Shown: positions 34,764 through 44,264, numbered from the stretch's first letter. The stretch is DNA of 64,000 nt from CAKQOE01 sp051892195 (GCA_051892195.1 JBJFFZ010000104.1:1-64000), one strand, 5' to 3'. Numbers and translations: made by a program. The notes: a model not told the origin generated them from the sequence alone.

Positions 34764-35969
34764 TTACACCCGCTCTGTTACAATCTTAAATCCTTCTTTT
34801 TTCAGTGCATTTTTGATATCTTCGATCTGACTGTGATCCCTGGTTTCCAGACCAAGCTTCAGGAAACAGCTGGAAATCGCCATATTGACATCGCTGCGGT
34901 CGTGATGAACTGCCACAACATTTCCTCCGCATGAGGCGATGATCTCCGAAACCTGCTGAAGCTGACCAGGCTTGTCCTCCAGTGCGATGGTCAGATTGGA
35001 TGACCTGCCTGTAGTAACCAGACCCCGGGTAATCACCCTGCTCAGAATATTTACATCGATATTTCCCCCGGAAACAAGACATACCACATTTTTGTCTTTG
35101 ACCGGAAGCTTTCCGAACATGGCAGCAGCCACACTGACAGCTCCGGCACCCTCAGCCACAACCTTCTGCTTTTCCATAAGCGTCAGAATAGCAGTTGCGA
35201 TTTCATCCTCTGTAACAGTCACAATATCGTCCACATACTGGCTTACCAGATCATAGGTCAGATCTCCCGGACGCTTCACAGCAATGCCGTCTGCAAAGGT
35301 GCTGGCGTTTTCCAGCGTAAGAATATGATCCTCCTTTATGCTGCGGAACATACTGGGAGCCCCTGCAGCCTGAACACCATAGACCTTTACGTCTGGACGC
35401 AGCTTTTTCACTGCAAGAGCCACGCCGGAGATGAGACCGCCTCCTCCGATAGGTACAATGACAGCATCCAGATCATCGATCTGATCCAGAATCTCCAGTC
35501 CGATGGTTCCCTGACCGGCGATGACATCTTCGTCATCAAAAGGATGAATAAAGGTTGCACCGGTCTCCTGCTGAAGCTCAATAGCCTTCGCATAAGCGTC
35601 ATCGTAGGCTCCCCGAACCAGGCGCACCTCCGCCCCGAGCTGCTTCGTAGCCTCTACCTTGCTGATGGGTGCGCCGTCCGGCATGCAGATTACAGACCGG
35701 ATTCCGTTTTCAGTTGCAGCCATTGCAACCCCCTGGGCATGATTTCCGGCACTGCATGCAAGAATTCCCTTTGATTTTTCTTCCTCTGTCAGCTGGCTGA
35801 TCTTATAGTAGGCACCCCGAAGCTTAAAGCTTCCTGTAACCTGAAGGTTTTCTGTCTTCAGATAAATATTGCAGTCTGCCGGTATTTTCGATGCCTTGAT
35901 CAGATCGGTTCTGCGGGCTACTCCCTTCAGAACGTAAGCAGCATGATATATTCTGTCCAATGTTAACAC
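34764..35969 (-). CDS. ilvA: Threonine ammonia-lyase (threonine dehydratase)
   Basis: This PLP enzyme converts threonine to 2-oxobutanoate and ammonia, for isoleucine synthesis or threonine breakdown. The 401-aa protein has the PLP lysine in TGSFKLRGA (Lys49), the phosphate-binding glycine loop GGGGLISG near 180, and one C-terminal ACT domain (about 325-400, with LEDKPGQLQQV), the short clostridial form. I place the start at GTG 35969 because CAGGAGGAAATAACA ends just before it; the longer frame begins at a TTG without a site. ridA follows. Confidence 0.92.
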   Translation of the reverse strand: MLTLDRIYHAAYVLKGVARRTDLIKASKIPADCNIYLKTENLQVTGSFKLRGAYYKISQLTEEEKSKGILACSAGNHAQGVAMAATENGIRSVICMPDGAPISKVEATKQLGAEVRLVRGAYDDAYAKAIELQQETGATFIHPFDDEDVIAGQGTIGLEILDQIDDLDAVIVPIGGGGLISGVALAVKKLRPDVKVYGVQAAGAPSMFRSIKEDHILTLENASTFADGIAVKRPGDLTYDLVSQYVDDIVTVTEDEIATAILTLMEKQKVVAEGAGAVSVAAAMFGKLPVKDKNVVCLVSGGNIDVNILSRVITRGLVTTGRSSNLTIALEDKPGQLQQVSEIIASCGGNVVAVHHDRSDVNMAISSCFLKLGLETRDHSQIEDIKNALKKEGFKIVTERV

Positions 35970-36108
35970 TGTTATTTCCTCCTGCCCGGAATCCAAACAG
36001 ATCCCGTTATCCGTATCAAATATTTATACGACCATTTATTTTATCACAAAACATCTGCGCCATGCCACACAATTGAAGAAAAACACCTCACTGACAAAAA
36101 AAGATCAC

Positions 36109-36735
36109 TTATTTTTTTCCTATGACCTCCAGAGATACAGCGGACACTTCATATGCGGTCCGCAGCTGTGAAGCGCCGGATTCCAGCACCTTCCGATAGA
36201 CTCTGCTCTGGAATCTTCCCATAATCCGCAGATTGGTTCCCACCTGCAGCTCCGCGCAGAAACGGGCGTTCCGCCCCCAGGTGATGCAGGGAATATAATC
36301 GGCCTTTCCGTGAATCCGGTTGGAAGCCACCATAATATCGCAGATCTCCCGCCCCAGAGGGGAAATCCGGTAATAAGGTGTTCTGCACACAAATCCGGAC
36401 AGTGTCAGCTCATTCCGGTCTGTTCCGGAAATCCTCTCATCCCCGCAATCCACATGAAGCCTGCTGCAGAACACCAGAACCTTCAGATGATTTCGCCCTT
36501 CCCGGTATTCGTTATAGGTTCGGATCTGCCCTTCCACTGTGCACCGGTCCCCCGGTGAAGGGGCCTGCCGGAGCAGGCGTTCCGACACCATGATCATCAG
36601 ATGATCCGCATTTCCGCTGCGCCTTCTGACTGTGACAGAAAAAGAATAAAAATCCTCTCCGTAGATCCGGTGACTGTAACACAGAGGCTCTTTTACTGTG
36701 CCTGTCAGAAGGATCCGGTTCTCATCGGCACCCAT
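36109..36735 (-). CDS. SSB-like protein with two tandem OB folds
   Basis: This 208-aa protein contains two single-strand-DNA-binding OB folds in one chain. The first (about residues 6-95) starts NRILLTGTVKEP and contains the SSB-like EGQIRTYNEYREGRNHLKV. The second (about 107-200) starts NELTLSGFVCRTPYYRIS and contains ITWGRNARFCAELQVGTNL. It lacks the acidic, flexible C-terminal tip of replicative SSB, so it is probably an accessory DNA-binding protein. Its ATG overlaps the stop of the upstream deacetylase gene (TGATG), so translation is coupled. Function beyond DNA binding is not known to me. Confidence 0.75.
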   Translation of the reverse strand: MGADENRILLTGTVKEPLCYSHRIYGEDFYSFSVTVRRRSGNADHLMIMVSERLLRQAPSPGDRCTVEGQIRTYNEYREGRNHLKVLVFCSRLHVDCGDERISGTDRNELTLSGFVCRTPYYRISPLGREICDIMVASNRIHGKADYIPCITWGRNARFCAELQVGTNLRIMGRFQSRVYRKVLESGASQLRTAYEVSAVSLEVIGKK

Positions 36736-37490
36736 CAGAAGCCTCCTTCCTGTACCTGGCAGCCCTGTTCATTCACATGGGCATTTTCGTGATAGATCAT
36801 ATCGTTGATCTTTACCACCTCATAACCGTTTTCCTTCAGATTATCCAGGATCAGAGGCAGATACTCCAGCACATGCTGGGCGTTGTTGTGAAACAGAATA
36901 ATGGACCCGTTCTTCACATTCCGCGTTACCCGCTCCACGATCTGCTCCGTGCTGATGTCCTTCCAGTCCAGACTGTCGATGCTCCACTGAATGGTTTCGT
37001 ACCCCAGCTGCTTCGCATTTGTAATCAGAGAATCGGAATAAGACCCGAAAGGCGGGCGGAACAGCACCGGCTGCTGACCGGTAAGCTTTTCAATGGTATC
37101 TCCGGTGGTGATCAGCTCCTGACAGATCTGTTCGTCTGAAAGATCTGCCATGTCCGGATGGGTTGCAGAATGATTCCCGATATCGTGTCCCCGCTCTGCG
37201 ATTTTTACCACGTCCTCCGGGTATTTCTCCGCCCAGAAGTTCACAAGGAAAAATGTGGCCTTCACATCATAGGTATCCAGAATGTCAAGAATCCCCTCTG
37301 TAAATTCATTTCCCCAGGCTGCATCAAAGCTGATGGCAACCACCTTTTCCTCCGTATCCACACAGTAGATCGGAATCTGCCGTTCGCCGCCAAAGACTAC
37401 ATTGGTAATCACCACAATTCCAGCCGCAATGCAGGCCAGAATAAGAAAGAACATCAGATGCAGGTTTTTTTTATCTTTTAACGCTCCCAT
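36735..37490 (-). CDS. PdaB-like polysaccharide deacetylase
   Basis: This 251-aa protein has an N-terminal membrane anchor (about residues 12-34) and a NodB deacetylase domain facing outward. Motif 1 is AISFDAAWGN, the PdaB-type variant of TFDDG; motif 2 is HDIGNHSATHPD with the metal-binding HxxxH; motif 3 is FRPPFGSYS; IILFHNN is near the end. PdaB is needed for spore cortex maintenance in Bacillus subtilis, and this copy most resembles that group. GGAG lies 11 bases before the ATG. It is co-translated with the two-OB SSB-like protein, a curious pairing. Confidence 0.85.
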   Translation of the reverse strand: MGALKDKKNLHLMFFLILACIAAGIVVITNVVFGGERQIPIYCVDTEEKVVAISFDAAWGNEFTEGILDILDTYDVKATFFLVNFWAEKYPEDVVKIAERGHDIGNHSATHPDMADLSDEQICQELITTGDTIEKLTGQQPVLFRPPFGSYSDSLITNAKQLGYETIQWSIDSLDWKDISTEQIVERVTRNVKNGSIILFHNNAQHVLEYLPLILDNLKENGYEVVKINDMIYHENAHVNEQGCQVQEGGF

Positions 37491-37620
37491 ATCTCTTAAT
37501 ACTCCTTATGGATCTTTACAATAAATGATTTCCGGACTGCGACAGCTCCGCTGTCCGAAATCCTGTTTTACCATATGAGAGAATCACCGGGGATATGCAA
37601 TGATTGCAAAAAGCCCTTGT

Positions 37621-37667
37621 ACAAAAAACAAAGACTCCCCGGAGCAGAAGCTTTACTGCCCGGGGAG
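37621..37667 (-). terminator. Terminator of the mltG-trmR-U32 unit
   Basis: On the minus strand CTCCCCGG and CCGGGGAG pair, extended by GCAG/CTGC inside the loop, and are followed by TCTTTGTTTTTTG. Confidence 0.8.
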
Positions 37668-37696
37668 GGACCCAGTTCTATGATACTTTTTTGCAT

Positions 37697-38938
37697 TTAT
37701 CTTTTTCTGCGGAGCATATACTTTTCTCCAGCAGGATGGTCCAGCTTCAGCTTCACCAGCTGCTGGGCGTGAGGTGCAACCTCCAGGGGCTCTCCGGAAA
37801 CAGCGTCGTACATCTCCTCCACAATCTGAGTAGAGAAGCCTGCGCTGCCCGGTCCGAAGATCTCGATCTCCTGTCCCTTTTTAAAATTGTTGCGCTGCTC
37901 AACGACCGCGAAGCCCGTGGCTTCGTCATAGGAGCGGACAATTCCGATAAAATCGTAGTTGCGGATATAGGCGCTGGACTGGTAGTTCTGCGAAGTTTCG
38001 TCTGTTTTTCCGAGGAAAAAACCGGTGGTAAAATGACGATTGCTTACTTTTTCCAGTTCTTCCAGCCATTCCTTCTTAAACTGGTAGTGCTCAGGATCTG
38101 CATAGTAGGCGTCGATGGCTTCCCGGTAGACACGAACCACAGTGGCCACATAAAAGATGGTCTTCATACGGCCCTCAATCTTTGCAGAGGAAATCCCGGA
38201 CTCCACCATTTCCGGAATATACTGAATCATGCAGAGATCCTTGGAATTAAACACATAGGTGCCCCGTTCATCCTCCTCCACCGGGAAATATTCCCCTGGC
38301 CTCTGCTCTTCCATGAGAGCATAATTCCAGCGGCACGGATGAGCGCATGCGCCCTTGTTGGAATCTCTTCCGGTCATAAAATTGCTCAGAAGGCAGCGGC
38401 CGGAATAAGAGATGCACATGGCTCCGTGAACAAAGGCTTCGATTTCCATATCCTCCGGAATATTTCTGCGGAATTCCCGCAGCTCCTCAAAGGACATTTC
38501 ACGGGCTGCCACAATACGCCTGACCCCCTGCTGATACCAGAAGGCAGCCGTCATGTAGTTTGTGGTGTTCGCCTGGGTGCTGAGATGGATCTCCGCCTCC
38601 GGCAGAACCTGCTGAAACACTGCAAAGACTCCCGGATCCGACACAAGAAACGCATCGATGGGAAGATCCTTTATAGACGCTAAATAATCCGGAAGAAGAC
38701 GGATGTCTTCGTTGTGGGCAAAGATATTGACGGTCATATAGGCCTTCGCTCCCCGTTCATGAGCATACGCAAGGCCCTCCTCCATCTGCTGATGGTTCAG
38801 ATTTCCGGCTCCCGCCCGCAGTCCGAACATGGGACCGCCAAAATAAACAGCATCTGCCCCGTAGTCCACTGCAATCTTCAGTTTTTCCAGATCTCCGGCA
38901 GGTGCCAGAAGCTCCATTTTCTTTCTTTTTATATTCAT
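37697..38938 (-). CDS. U32 family protein, TrhP-like (tRNA 5-hydroxyuridine synthesis)
   Basis: This 413-aa protein belongs to the peptidase U32 family. It begins KMELLAPAGDLEKLKIAVDYGADAVYFGG-like (residues 6 onward) and has the U32 signature EAFVHGAMCISYSGRCLLS (near residue 165), with cysteines that in relatives bind a cluster. In Bacillus subtilis the neighbours YrrN/YrrO (TrhP1/P2) hydroxylate wobble U34 of tRNAs with prephenate as oxygen source, and YrrM methylates the product. Because trmR and mltG lie directly upstream here in the yrrL-yrrM order, I assign the tRNA role instead of a protease. Only one U32 gene is present. Confidence 0.8.
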   Translation of the reverse strand: MNIKRKKMELLAPAGDLEKLKIAVDYGADAVYFGGPMFGLRAGAGNLNHQQMEEGLAYAHERGAKAYMTVNIFAHNEDIRLLPDYLASIKDLPIDAFLVSDPGVFAVFQQVLPEAEIHLSTQANTTNYMTAAFWYQQGVRRIVAAREMSFEELREFRRNIPEDMEIEAFVHGAMCISYSGRCLLSNFMTGRDSNKGACAHPCRWNYALMEEQRPGEYFPVEEDERGTYVFNSKDLCMIQYIPEMVESGISSAKIEGRMKTIFYVATVVRVYREAIDAYYADPEHYQFKKEWLEELEKVSNRHFTTGFFLGKTDETSQNYQSSAYIRNYDFIGIVRSYDEATGFAVVEQRNNFKKGQEIEIFGPGSAGFSTQIVEEMYDAVSGEPLEVAPHAQQLVKLKLDHPAGEKYMLRRKR

Positions 38939-38953
38939 TATGATCTTCCTGTT

Positions 38954-39607
38954 CTACAAAATATAGGATACGGAGATGCCGTCTCCTGCAGAGGAAACAG
39001 AGGTGACTGCTTCTTCACAATGGGTGATATACTCTATAAAATCACGCATATGGCGCATATTTGTCCGGAATTTGTGCATAGGATCAAAATCATCCGATGC
39101 TGTCTTTCCCCGCATAAGCACATTATCACAGATAATCACCGTACCCGGGTGGCAGTTCTTCTGAACCTCCCGCCAGAAATCCATGTAAAGGCTCTTGGCC
39201 GCATCAATGAAAATCATATCATACCTGTCTGTGAGATACTGGGATGTAATGAGCGCATCCCCGGCAATAACCTGAATCTGCTTTTCATAACCCAGCCGAC
39301 GGATATTTTTCCGGGAGACCACATTCATCTCATCGTCCGCTTCCAGAGTGGTAATCTGAACCTCAGGACCGCAGATCTGAGCAAAGCACATGGAAGAATA
39401 CCCTACAGCCGTTCCAAATTCCAGGATTTTTTTAGGCCGTATGATCTTCAGCATAACCTCTAAAAACCGTTCTGTATCCTTCAGAATAATCGGAATATGC
39501 TGCTCCTCCGCCTGTTTTCGGAGCTCCCCCAGCTCCGGAGTCAGAGGACGGTACAGAGAATCCAGATAATCGATGACCTGCCGACTGGTAATATTGTCAT
39601 TTCTCAT
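38954..39607 (-). CDS. trmR: tRNA 5-hydroxyuridine methyltransferase TrmR (O-methyltransferase)
   Basis: This 217-aa class I SAM methyltransferase resembles Bacillus subtilis YrrM/TrmR, which turns 5-hydroxyuridine into 5-methoxyuridine at tRNA position 34. It shows the SAM motif ILEFGTAVGYSSMCFAQ (about residues 60-76), acidic loop TLEADDE, and the metal-binding region FIDAAKSLY and IICDNVLMRG. GCGAGGA precedes the ATG. It lies between mltG and the U32 gene, 15 bases from the latter. Confidence 0.88.
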   Translation of the reverse strand: MRNDNITSRQVIDYLDSLYRPLTPELGELRKQAEEQHIPIILKDTERFLEVMLKIIRPKKILEFGTAVGYSSMCFAQICGPEVQITTLEADDEMNVVSRKNIRRLGYEKQIQVIAGDALITSQYLTDRYDMIFIDAAKSLYMDFWREVQKNCHPGTVIICDNVLMRGKTASDDFDPMHKFRTNMRHMRDFIEYITHCEEAVTSVSSAGDGISVSYIL

Positions 39608-39627
39608 ATAGTTCCTCGCCTGCTGTG

Positions 39628-40698
39628 CTATCCGGCAAGAGATGCCAGATACTCTTCTTTGTAGCTGCTGAAATCGTCACCGGTAGCGGCAAAATTATGC
39701 TTTCCGCTTCCTGTCTCAGTCAGCACAAAATAAAGATAATCGGACTGGGCAGGGTTCAGAGCCGCACGGATGGAAGCCCGTCCCGGAGACGCAATCGGGC
39801 CTGCCGGAAGTCCTGCATTTTTATAGGTATTATACGGAGAATCCACCTCCAGATCGCTGTACAGGAGCCGTGCCTTCGGAGTTCCCAGTGCATACTGAAC
39901 CGTAGAGCACATCTGAAGCTTCATTCCCCTGTCCAGACGGTTGTAGATCACGCTTGCCACAAGAGGACGTTCATCGTCCAGCTTTGCTTCCCGCTCGATG
40001 AGAGAAGCGATGGTTACCAGCTGGAATGTTGAATACTGCGAAGCGTCAGCGGACGCCTGTGCGGATTCCTCCTGGTACACCTCCTCAAAGCGGGACAGCA
40101 TCATCTGAATAATGCTGTGGGCGGATTCCTTTTCAAAAATGCTGTAAGTATCCGGAAATAAAAAGCCTTCATACCGCTGACTTCCGGAAACCATCTCATC
40201 ATTATATGCAAAGTCAAAGGTTCCGTTTTCTGTCTCTGCAAGGAACTCTTCTGCAGTGCAGGCGCCGGATTCAGCCACCCGCTGTGCAATCTGCTTCAGC
40301 GTATACCCTTCGGGAATTGTGACGGAAATGGTCTTCTGCTTTCCCTCAACCAGAATATTCATGATCTCCTCCATGGACATGCAGGGAGAAAGATCATAAA
40401 CTCCGGCCTTGTACTTTCCGTCATTTCCTGCCATTTTTGATTTCAGCCGGAACTGATCTGCACTTTTAATCAGTCCCTCAGATTCCAGAATGCTTCCGAT
40501 GGCTGATGTGGAACTTCCTGAAGGAATCTCCACTGCAATCTGTTCCTCCGATTCCGGATTCACGGGAGCACCCATTTTCTGAAGAAAAACGTAGCCTCCG
40601 GCTACAGCCGCCATCAGAAGGAGCAGGATGATTACCGCAATAATACCTGCTTTTCCTGAATTGTTTCTTTTTTCTGTTCCAACACCTGCTGCATACAT
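39628..40698 (-). CDS. mltG: Endolytic transglycosylase MltG (YceG-like)
   Basis: MltG cleaves nascent glycan strands at the membrane and sets their length. The 356-aa protein has a short cytoplasmic tail, one transmembrane helix (about residues 17-39), a LysM-like subdomain (IPEGYTLKQIAQRV), and the YceG catalytic core with the glutamate in IASLIEREAK (near residue 240), then VIYNRLDRGMKLQ and the late NPGRASIRAAL-type motif. AGGAGGGG precedes the ATG. It heads the mltG-trmR-U32 unit. Confidence 0.93.
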   Translation of the reverse strand: MYAAGVGTEKRNNSGKAGIIAVIILLLLMAAVAGGYVFLQKMGAPVNPESEEQIAVEIPSGSSTSAIGSILESEGLIKSADQFRLKSKMAGNDGKYKAGVYDLSPCMSMEEIMNILVEGKQKTISVTIPEGYTLKQIAQRVAESGACTAEEFLAETENGTFDFAYNDEMVSGSQRYEGFLFPDTYSIFEKESAHSIIQMMLSRFEEVYQEESAQASADASQYSTFQLVTIASLIEREAKLDDERPLVASVIYNRLDRGMKLQMCSTVQYALGTPKARLLYSDLEVDSPYNTYKNAGLPAGPIASPGRASIRAALNPAQSDYLYFVLTETGSGKHNFAATGDDFSSYKEEYLASLAG

Positions 40699-40719
40699 TG
40701 TTTTTCCCCTCCTGAAATA

Positions 40720-40744
40720 GCAAAGGCGGGTATAATACCCGCCC
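40720..40744 (-). terminator. Terminator of the rnj-M24-efp unit
   Basis: GGCGGGT and ACCCGCC flank a 5-base loop just after the efp stop. On the minus strand the stem is followed by TTTG only, so the U tract is weak. Confidence 0.55.
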
Positions 40745-40758
40745 TGAATCTGTTTATT

Positions 40759-41337
40759 TTACTTGTCACCCTTTGAACGGCCGAGATATTCTCCTGTTCT
40801 TGTATCGATCTTGATGATCTCACCTGCTTCCAGGAAGATAGGAACCTGAATTACTGCGCCTGTTTCAACAGTAGCAGCCTTTGTAACGTTTGTAGCAGTG
40901 TTGCCCTTAACGCCAGGCTCTGTTTCTGTAATCTCAAGGTCTACAAAGTTTGGCGGTTCTACGATGAACGGACTTCCCTGGAAGAACTTCATTGTAACTT
41001 CGTCATTTTCTCTGATATACTTGATGGCATCCTCCACCTGGTCGAAAGACAGCGGAATCTGATCGTATGATTCCGGATCCATGAAGTAATAAAGCTCTCC
41101 GTCATTGTAGAGATACTGCATGGTCTTTGTTTCGATGATTGCTTCATCAAACTTGTCGTCCGGGTTGAAGGCTTCTTCGCGGGTTGCACCGGTAATAACA
41201 TTTCTATACTTTGTTCTTACAAATGCTGCGCCTTTCCCAGGCTTAACATGAAGGAAGTCAAGAACCACATGTGGTTCTCCGTTCATGATGAATGTTCTGC
41301 CCTTTCTGAAATCGCTTGCATATACTACTCCAGCCAT
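40759..41337 (-). CDS. efp: Elongation factor P
   Basis: EF-P rescues ribosomes stalled on polyproline. The 192-aa protein has the three-domain beta structure, with the loop lysine in VKPGKGAAF (Lys33 region) that receives a modification in Bacillus, and the C-terminal KIDTRTGEYLGR motif. CGGAGGA precedes the ATG. It follows the M24 peptidase gene, as yqhT-efp does in Bacillus subtilis. Confidence 0.97.
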   Translation of the reverse strand: MAGVVYASDFRKGRTFIMNGEPHVVLDFLHVKPGKGAAFVRTKYRNVITGATREEAFNPDDKFDEAIIETKTMQYLYNDGELYYFMDPESYDQIPLSFDQVEDAIKYIRENDEVTMKFFQGSPFIVEPPNFVDLEITETEPGVKGNTATNVTKAATVETGAVIQVPIFLEAGEIIKIDTRTGEYLGRSKGDK

Positions 41338-41388
41338 TTATAAATCCTCCGTAAAATAAATTTCTTTTTATCTTGGTCAGGTCACAAA

Positions 41389-42477
41389 TCAGAGAATTAT
41401 CAGCTCTTTTTCTGACCCAGTTAAATTGATTATACCATTTTCTGTCACATAGGACAAGTCCTCAATACGAACACCGAATTTTTTTGGAAGGTAGATCCCG
41501 GGTTCCACTGTAACCAGCATGCCCGGCTTCAGAATCTCCTTACTCCTGGGATTGGCAGTTGGAGCCTCATGAATCTCAAGGCCCACTCCGTGGCCCAGAC
41601 CATGGCCAAAATAATCACCGTAGCCCTCTGCCTGAATAATGCTTCTCGCCACCTGATCCACGTCGGAGGCCTTCATGCCTGCCCGGATCGCACCGCAGGT
41701 CTCAACCTGAGCCTTAAGAACGATCTCGTAGATCTTTTTCTGCTCTTCTGTTACCCGTCCCACTGCAACGGTTCTGGTCATATCCGAGCAGTAGCCCTGA
41801 TACACGCATCCGAAATCCATGGTGACGAAATCGCCCGTTTCGATGGTCTTGTCCCCCGGATGTCCGTGAGGAAGAGAGCTCCGCTCTCCTGAAACAACAA
41901 TGGTTTCAAAGGAAAGCTTCTCCGCCCCCAGCTCCCGCATCTGCCGTTCCAGCTTCCAGGCGATCTCCTTTTCCGTAACTCCGGGACGGATTTCTCCCAG
42001 GATATAGGAAAACGCCTGATCACCGATCTTTTCTGCCTGTGCAATGCATGCCAGTTCCTGCTCATCCTTAACGGAACGGAGCTCTTCAATAATCCCGTCG
42101 AAGGGCAGAACTTCCGTTTCCTCAGGGAGCACATTCACCAGCTTGGCATAATAATCCATGGTCACTGACTCAAACTCAAGGCCCACAGCCCGGGGATTCA
42201 GATCTCTGAGAAATTCCCGGATGGAATAGCCCGACTTTGTAACAACCACCTCATAAAGCTCCGACAGCTCTCCTGCTGCTTCCGCATAGCGGAAGTCCGT
42301 CAGAAGATAGTTTTTTTCTCTTCCGATAACCAGTTCATAGGAAGTGGAAGAAAACATGGACAGATAGTACTTGTTTTCTTCTTTTGTGACCACAAGGAAA
42401 TCAGGTCCCTGAAGAATCTGGTTCCGGAATGCGGTCAGCCTTTTCCGAAGGATCTGTATTTTTTCAGCTGGTTTCAT
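41389..42477 (-). CDS. M24 family aminopeptidase P (Xaa-Pro peptidase)
   Basis: This 362-aa metallopeptidase releases N-terminal residues before proline. It has a creatinase-like N-terminal domain (residues 1-130) and a pita-bread catalytic domain with the metal ligands: D in VTMDFGCVY and CSDMTRTV, H in FGHGLGHGVG (about residue 290), and E in VTVEPGIY and VRIEDL. It corresponds to YqhT of Bacillus subtilis. Its GGAGG site overlaps the end of rnj and efp follows, so the three are one unit. Confidence 0.93.
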   Translation of the reverse strand: MKPAEKIQILRKRLTAFRNQILQGPDFLVVTKEENKYYLSMFSSTSYELVIGREKNYLLTDFRYAEAAGELSELYEVVVTKSGYSIREFLRDLNPRAVGLEFESVTMDYYAKLVNVLPEETEVLPFDGIIEELRSVKDEQELACIAQAEKIGDQAFSYILGEIRPGVTEKEIAWKLERQMRELGAEKLSFETIVVSGERSSLPHGHPGDKTIETGDFVTMDFGCVYQGYCSDMTRTVAVGRVTEEQKKIYEIVLKAQVETCGAIRAGMKASDVDQVARSIIQAEGYGDYFGHGLGHGVGLEIHEAPTANPRSKEILKPGMLVTVEPGIYLPKKFGVRIEDLSYVTENGIINLTGSEKELIIL

Positions 42478-42482
42478 GGTAC

Positions 42483-44189
42483 TTATACCTCCAGGAAAAT
42501 CGGAAGAATAATCGGACTTCTCTTTGTCTGTTCATAGATAAAGGAGCGCAGATCGTCCCGCACCGCATTCTTAAGTGCCGACCAGTCTCTCAGCCCCTTG
42601 TCCTGGCAGTACTCCAGCACATCGGTCACAACTTCCTTTGCTGCGTTGATCAGTTCTTCGGATTCTCTCACATATACAAAGCCTCTGGACAGGATTTCCG
42701 GTCCGGAAACAAGCAGGCCTGTGCCCTTTTCGATGGCTGCCACCACGATGATCAGACCGCTTTCGGAAAGCAGCTTTCTGTCCCGAAGAACGATGTTGCC
42801 TACATCACCTACTCCAAGGCCGTCCACCAGGATCTTTCCGCTGGTAACTGCTTCCTTTTCGATCTTCGCTGATTTTTCCGATACGGTCAGCACATTGCCG
42901 TTTTTCATGATAAAAATGTTTTCATGAGGCATGCCGAGGTTTTCCGCCAGCTTCGCATGAGCATCCAGATGCTTGTATTCTCCGTGCACCGGCATGAAAT
43001 ACTTCGGCTTCAGCAGAGAATGAATGAGCTTCAGCTCTTCCTGGCACGGATGGCCGGAAACGTGAATATCTGCAATATCAGAATAGATCACATGAGCGCC
43101 CTTTTCCAGAAGCTTGTTTACCACGTTGGAAATCGTCTTTTCGTTTCCCGGAATGGGACTGGAAGAAAGCACCACCGTATCTCCTGCTTTGATCTGCACG
43201 GATTTATGATCATTGGAAGCCATTCTGGTAAGTGCTGACATCGGCTCTCCCTGGCTTCCCGTAGTAATGATTACGATCTGATTGTCCCTGAGGCTGCGGA
43301 TACTGTTGATATCCACCAGGGTGCCGTCCGGAATGCTCAGATAGCCGAGCTCTGTTGCAAGAGCAACGATATTTACCATACTTCTGCCGGACACAGCGAT
43401 TTTCTTTTTATATTTTACTGCCAGATTGATGATAAGCTGAAGACGGTCCACGTTGGAAGCAAAGGTTGCAACAATAATCCGGTTCTCTACCGTGGCAAAA
43501 ATATCGTCCAGCGTTGCACCTACAGTCCGCTCGGAAGGTGTCATGCCGGGACGGTGGGCATTGGTGCTGTCTGCAAGAAGCAGAAGCACGCCCTTGTTTC
43601 CGATCTCTGCAAACCGGTTCAGATCAATAGGCTTTCCCTTGAGGGGCGTATAGTCAATTTTAAAGTCTCCTGTATGGAACACGGTTCCTGCAGGAGTATC
43701 AATACTGAAGGCCACTGCATCTGCCACGGAATGGGTCATCTGCAGCACCTCCGCCTGAAATGCGGAGCCCACTCTTATATGGTCTCCCGCCTGGATCGGC
43801 CGCATATCTGCTTTCAGACCATGCTCCTTCAGCTTGTTTTCGATGAGTCCCAGGGTCAGTCTCGTACCGTAGACAGGAACGTTCACCTGACGCAGCAGGT
43901 ACGGAATACCCCCGATATGGTCCTCATGTCCGTGGGTCACTAAAAGCCCCCGGATGGTATCTTTGTGCTCGACCAGATATGTCATATCGGGAATGACAAC
44001 ATCGATTCCGTACATTTCGTCACTCGGAAATGTCATACCGCAGTCGATCAGGATTCGTTCATTTTTGTATTCGAGGACTGTCAGGTTTTTTCCGATCTCA
44101 TTCAGTCCTCCGAGAGGAATCACCCGCAGAGATTCGTGATTTTCTCTGGCTGCAGGCTTTTTTCTCCTTCTGTAATATCCGTTTTTCAA
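42483..44189 (-). CDS. rnj: Ribonuclease J
   Basis: RNase J is an endo- and 5'-3' exoribonuclease central to mRNA decay and rRNA maturation in Firmicutes. The 568-aa protein has the metallo-beta-lactamase motif HGHEDH (residues 86-91), further ligands in MTHSVADA and FHTGDFKIDYTP, the beta-CASP histidines in ADSTNAHRPG and VSGHPCQEELK, and the C-terminal domain. The start codon is TTG at 44189, with CGGAGG six bases upstream, which may lower expression. Confidence 0.95.
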   Translation of the reverse strand: MKNGYYRRRKKPAARENHESLRVIPLGGLNEIGKNLTVLEYKNERILIDCGMTFPSDEMYGIDVVIPDMTYLVEHKDTIRGLLVTHGHEDHIGGIPYLLRQVNVPVYGTRLTLGLIENKLKEHGLKADMRPIQAGDHIRVGSAFQAEVLQMTHSVADAVAFSIDTPAGTVFHTGDFKIDYTPLKGKPIDLNRFAEIGNKGVLLLLADSTNAHRPGMTPSERTVGATLDDIFATVENRIIVATFASNVDRLQLIINLAVKYKKKIAVSGRSMVNIVALATELGYLSIPDGTLVDINSIRSLRDNQIVIITTGSQGEPMSALTRMASNDHKSVQIKAGDTVVLSSSPIPGNEKTISNVVNKLLEKGAHVIYSDIADIHVSGHPCQEELKLIHSLLKPKYFMPVHGEYKHLDAHAKLAENLGMPHENIFIMKNGNVLTVSEKSAKIEKEAVTSGKILVDGLGVGDVGNIVLRDRKLLSESGLIIVVAAIEKGTGLLVSGPEILSRGFVYVRESEELINAAKEVVTDVLEYCQDKGLRDWSALKNAVRDDLRSFIYEQTKRSPIILPIFLEV

Positions 44190-44264
44190 ATTTTCCTCCG
44201 TATTTCTTTATTTCTTTTTTGAAAGAGACAGAGTTCCATGCGTCCGTACTCTGCACTTTTCAGG

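Noticed and set aside
37604..38683. 359-codon plus-strand open frame opposite the U32 gene
   Set aside because: It runs through the U32 terminator and coding strand and resembles no protein.
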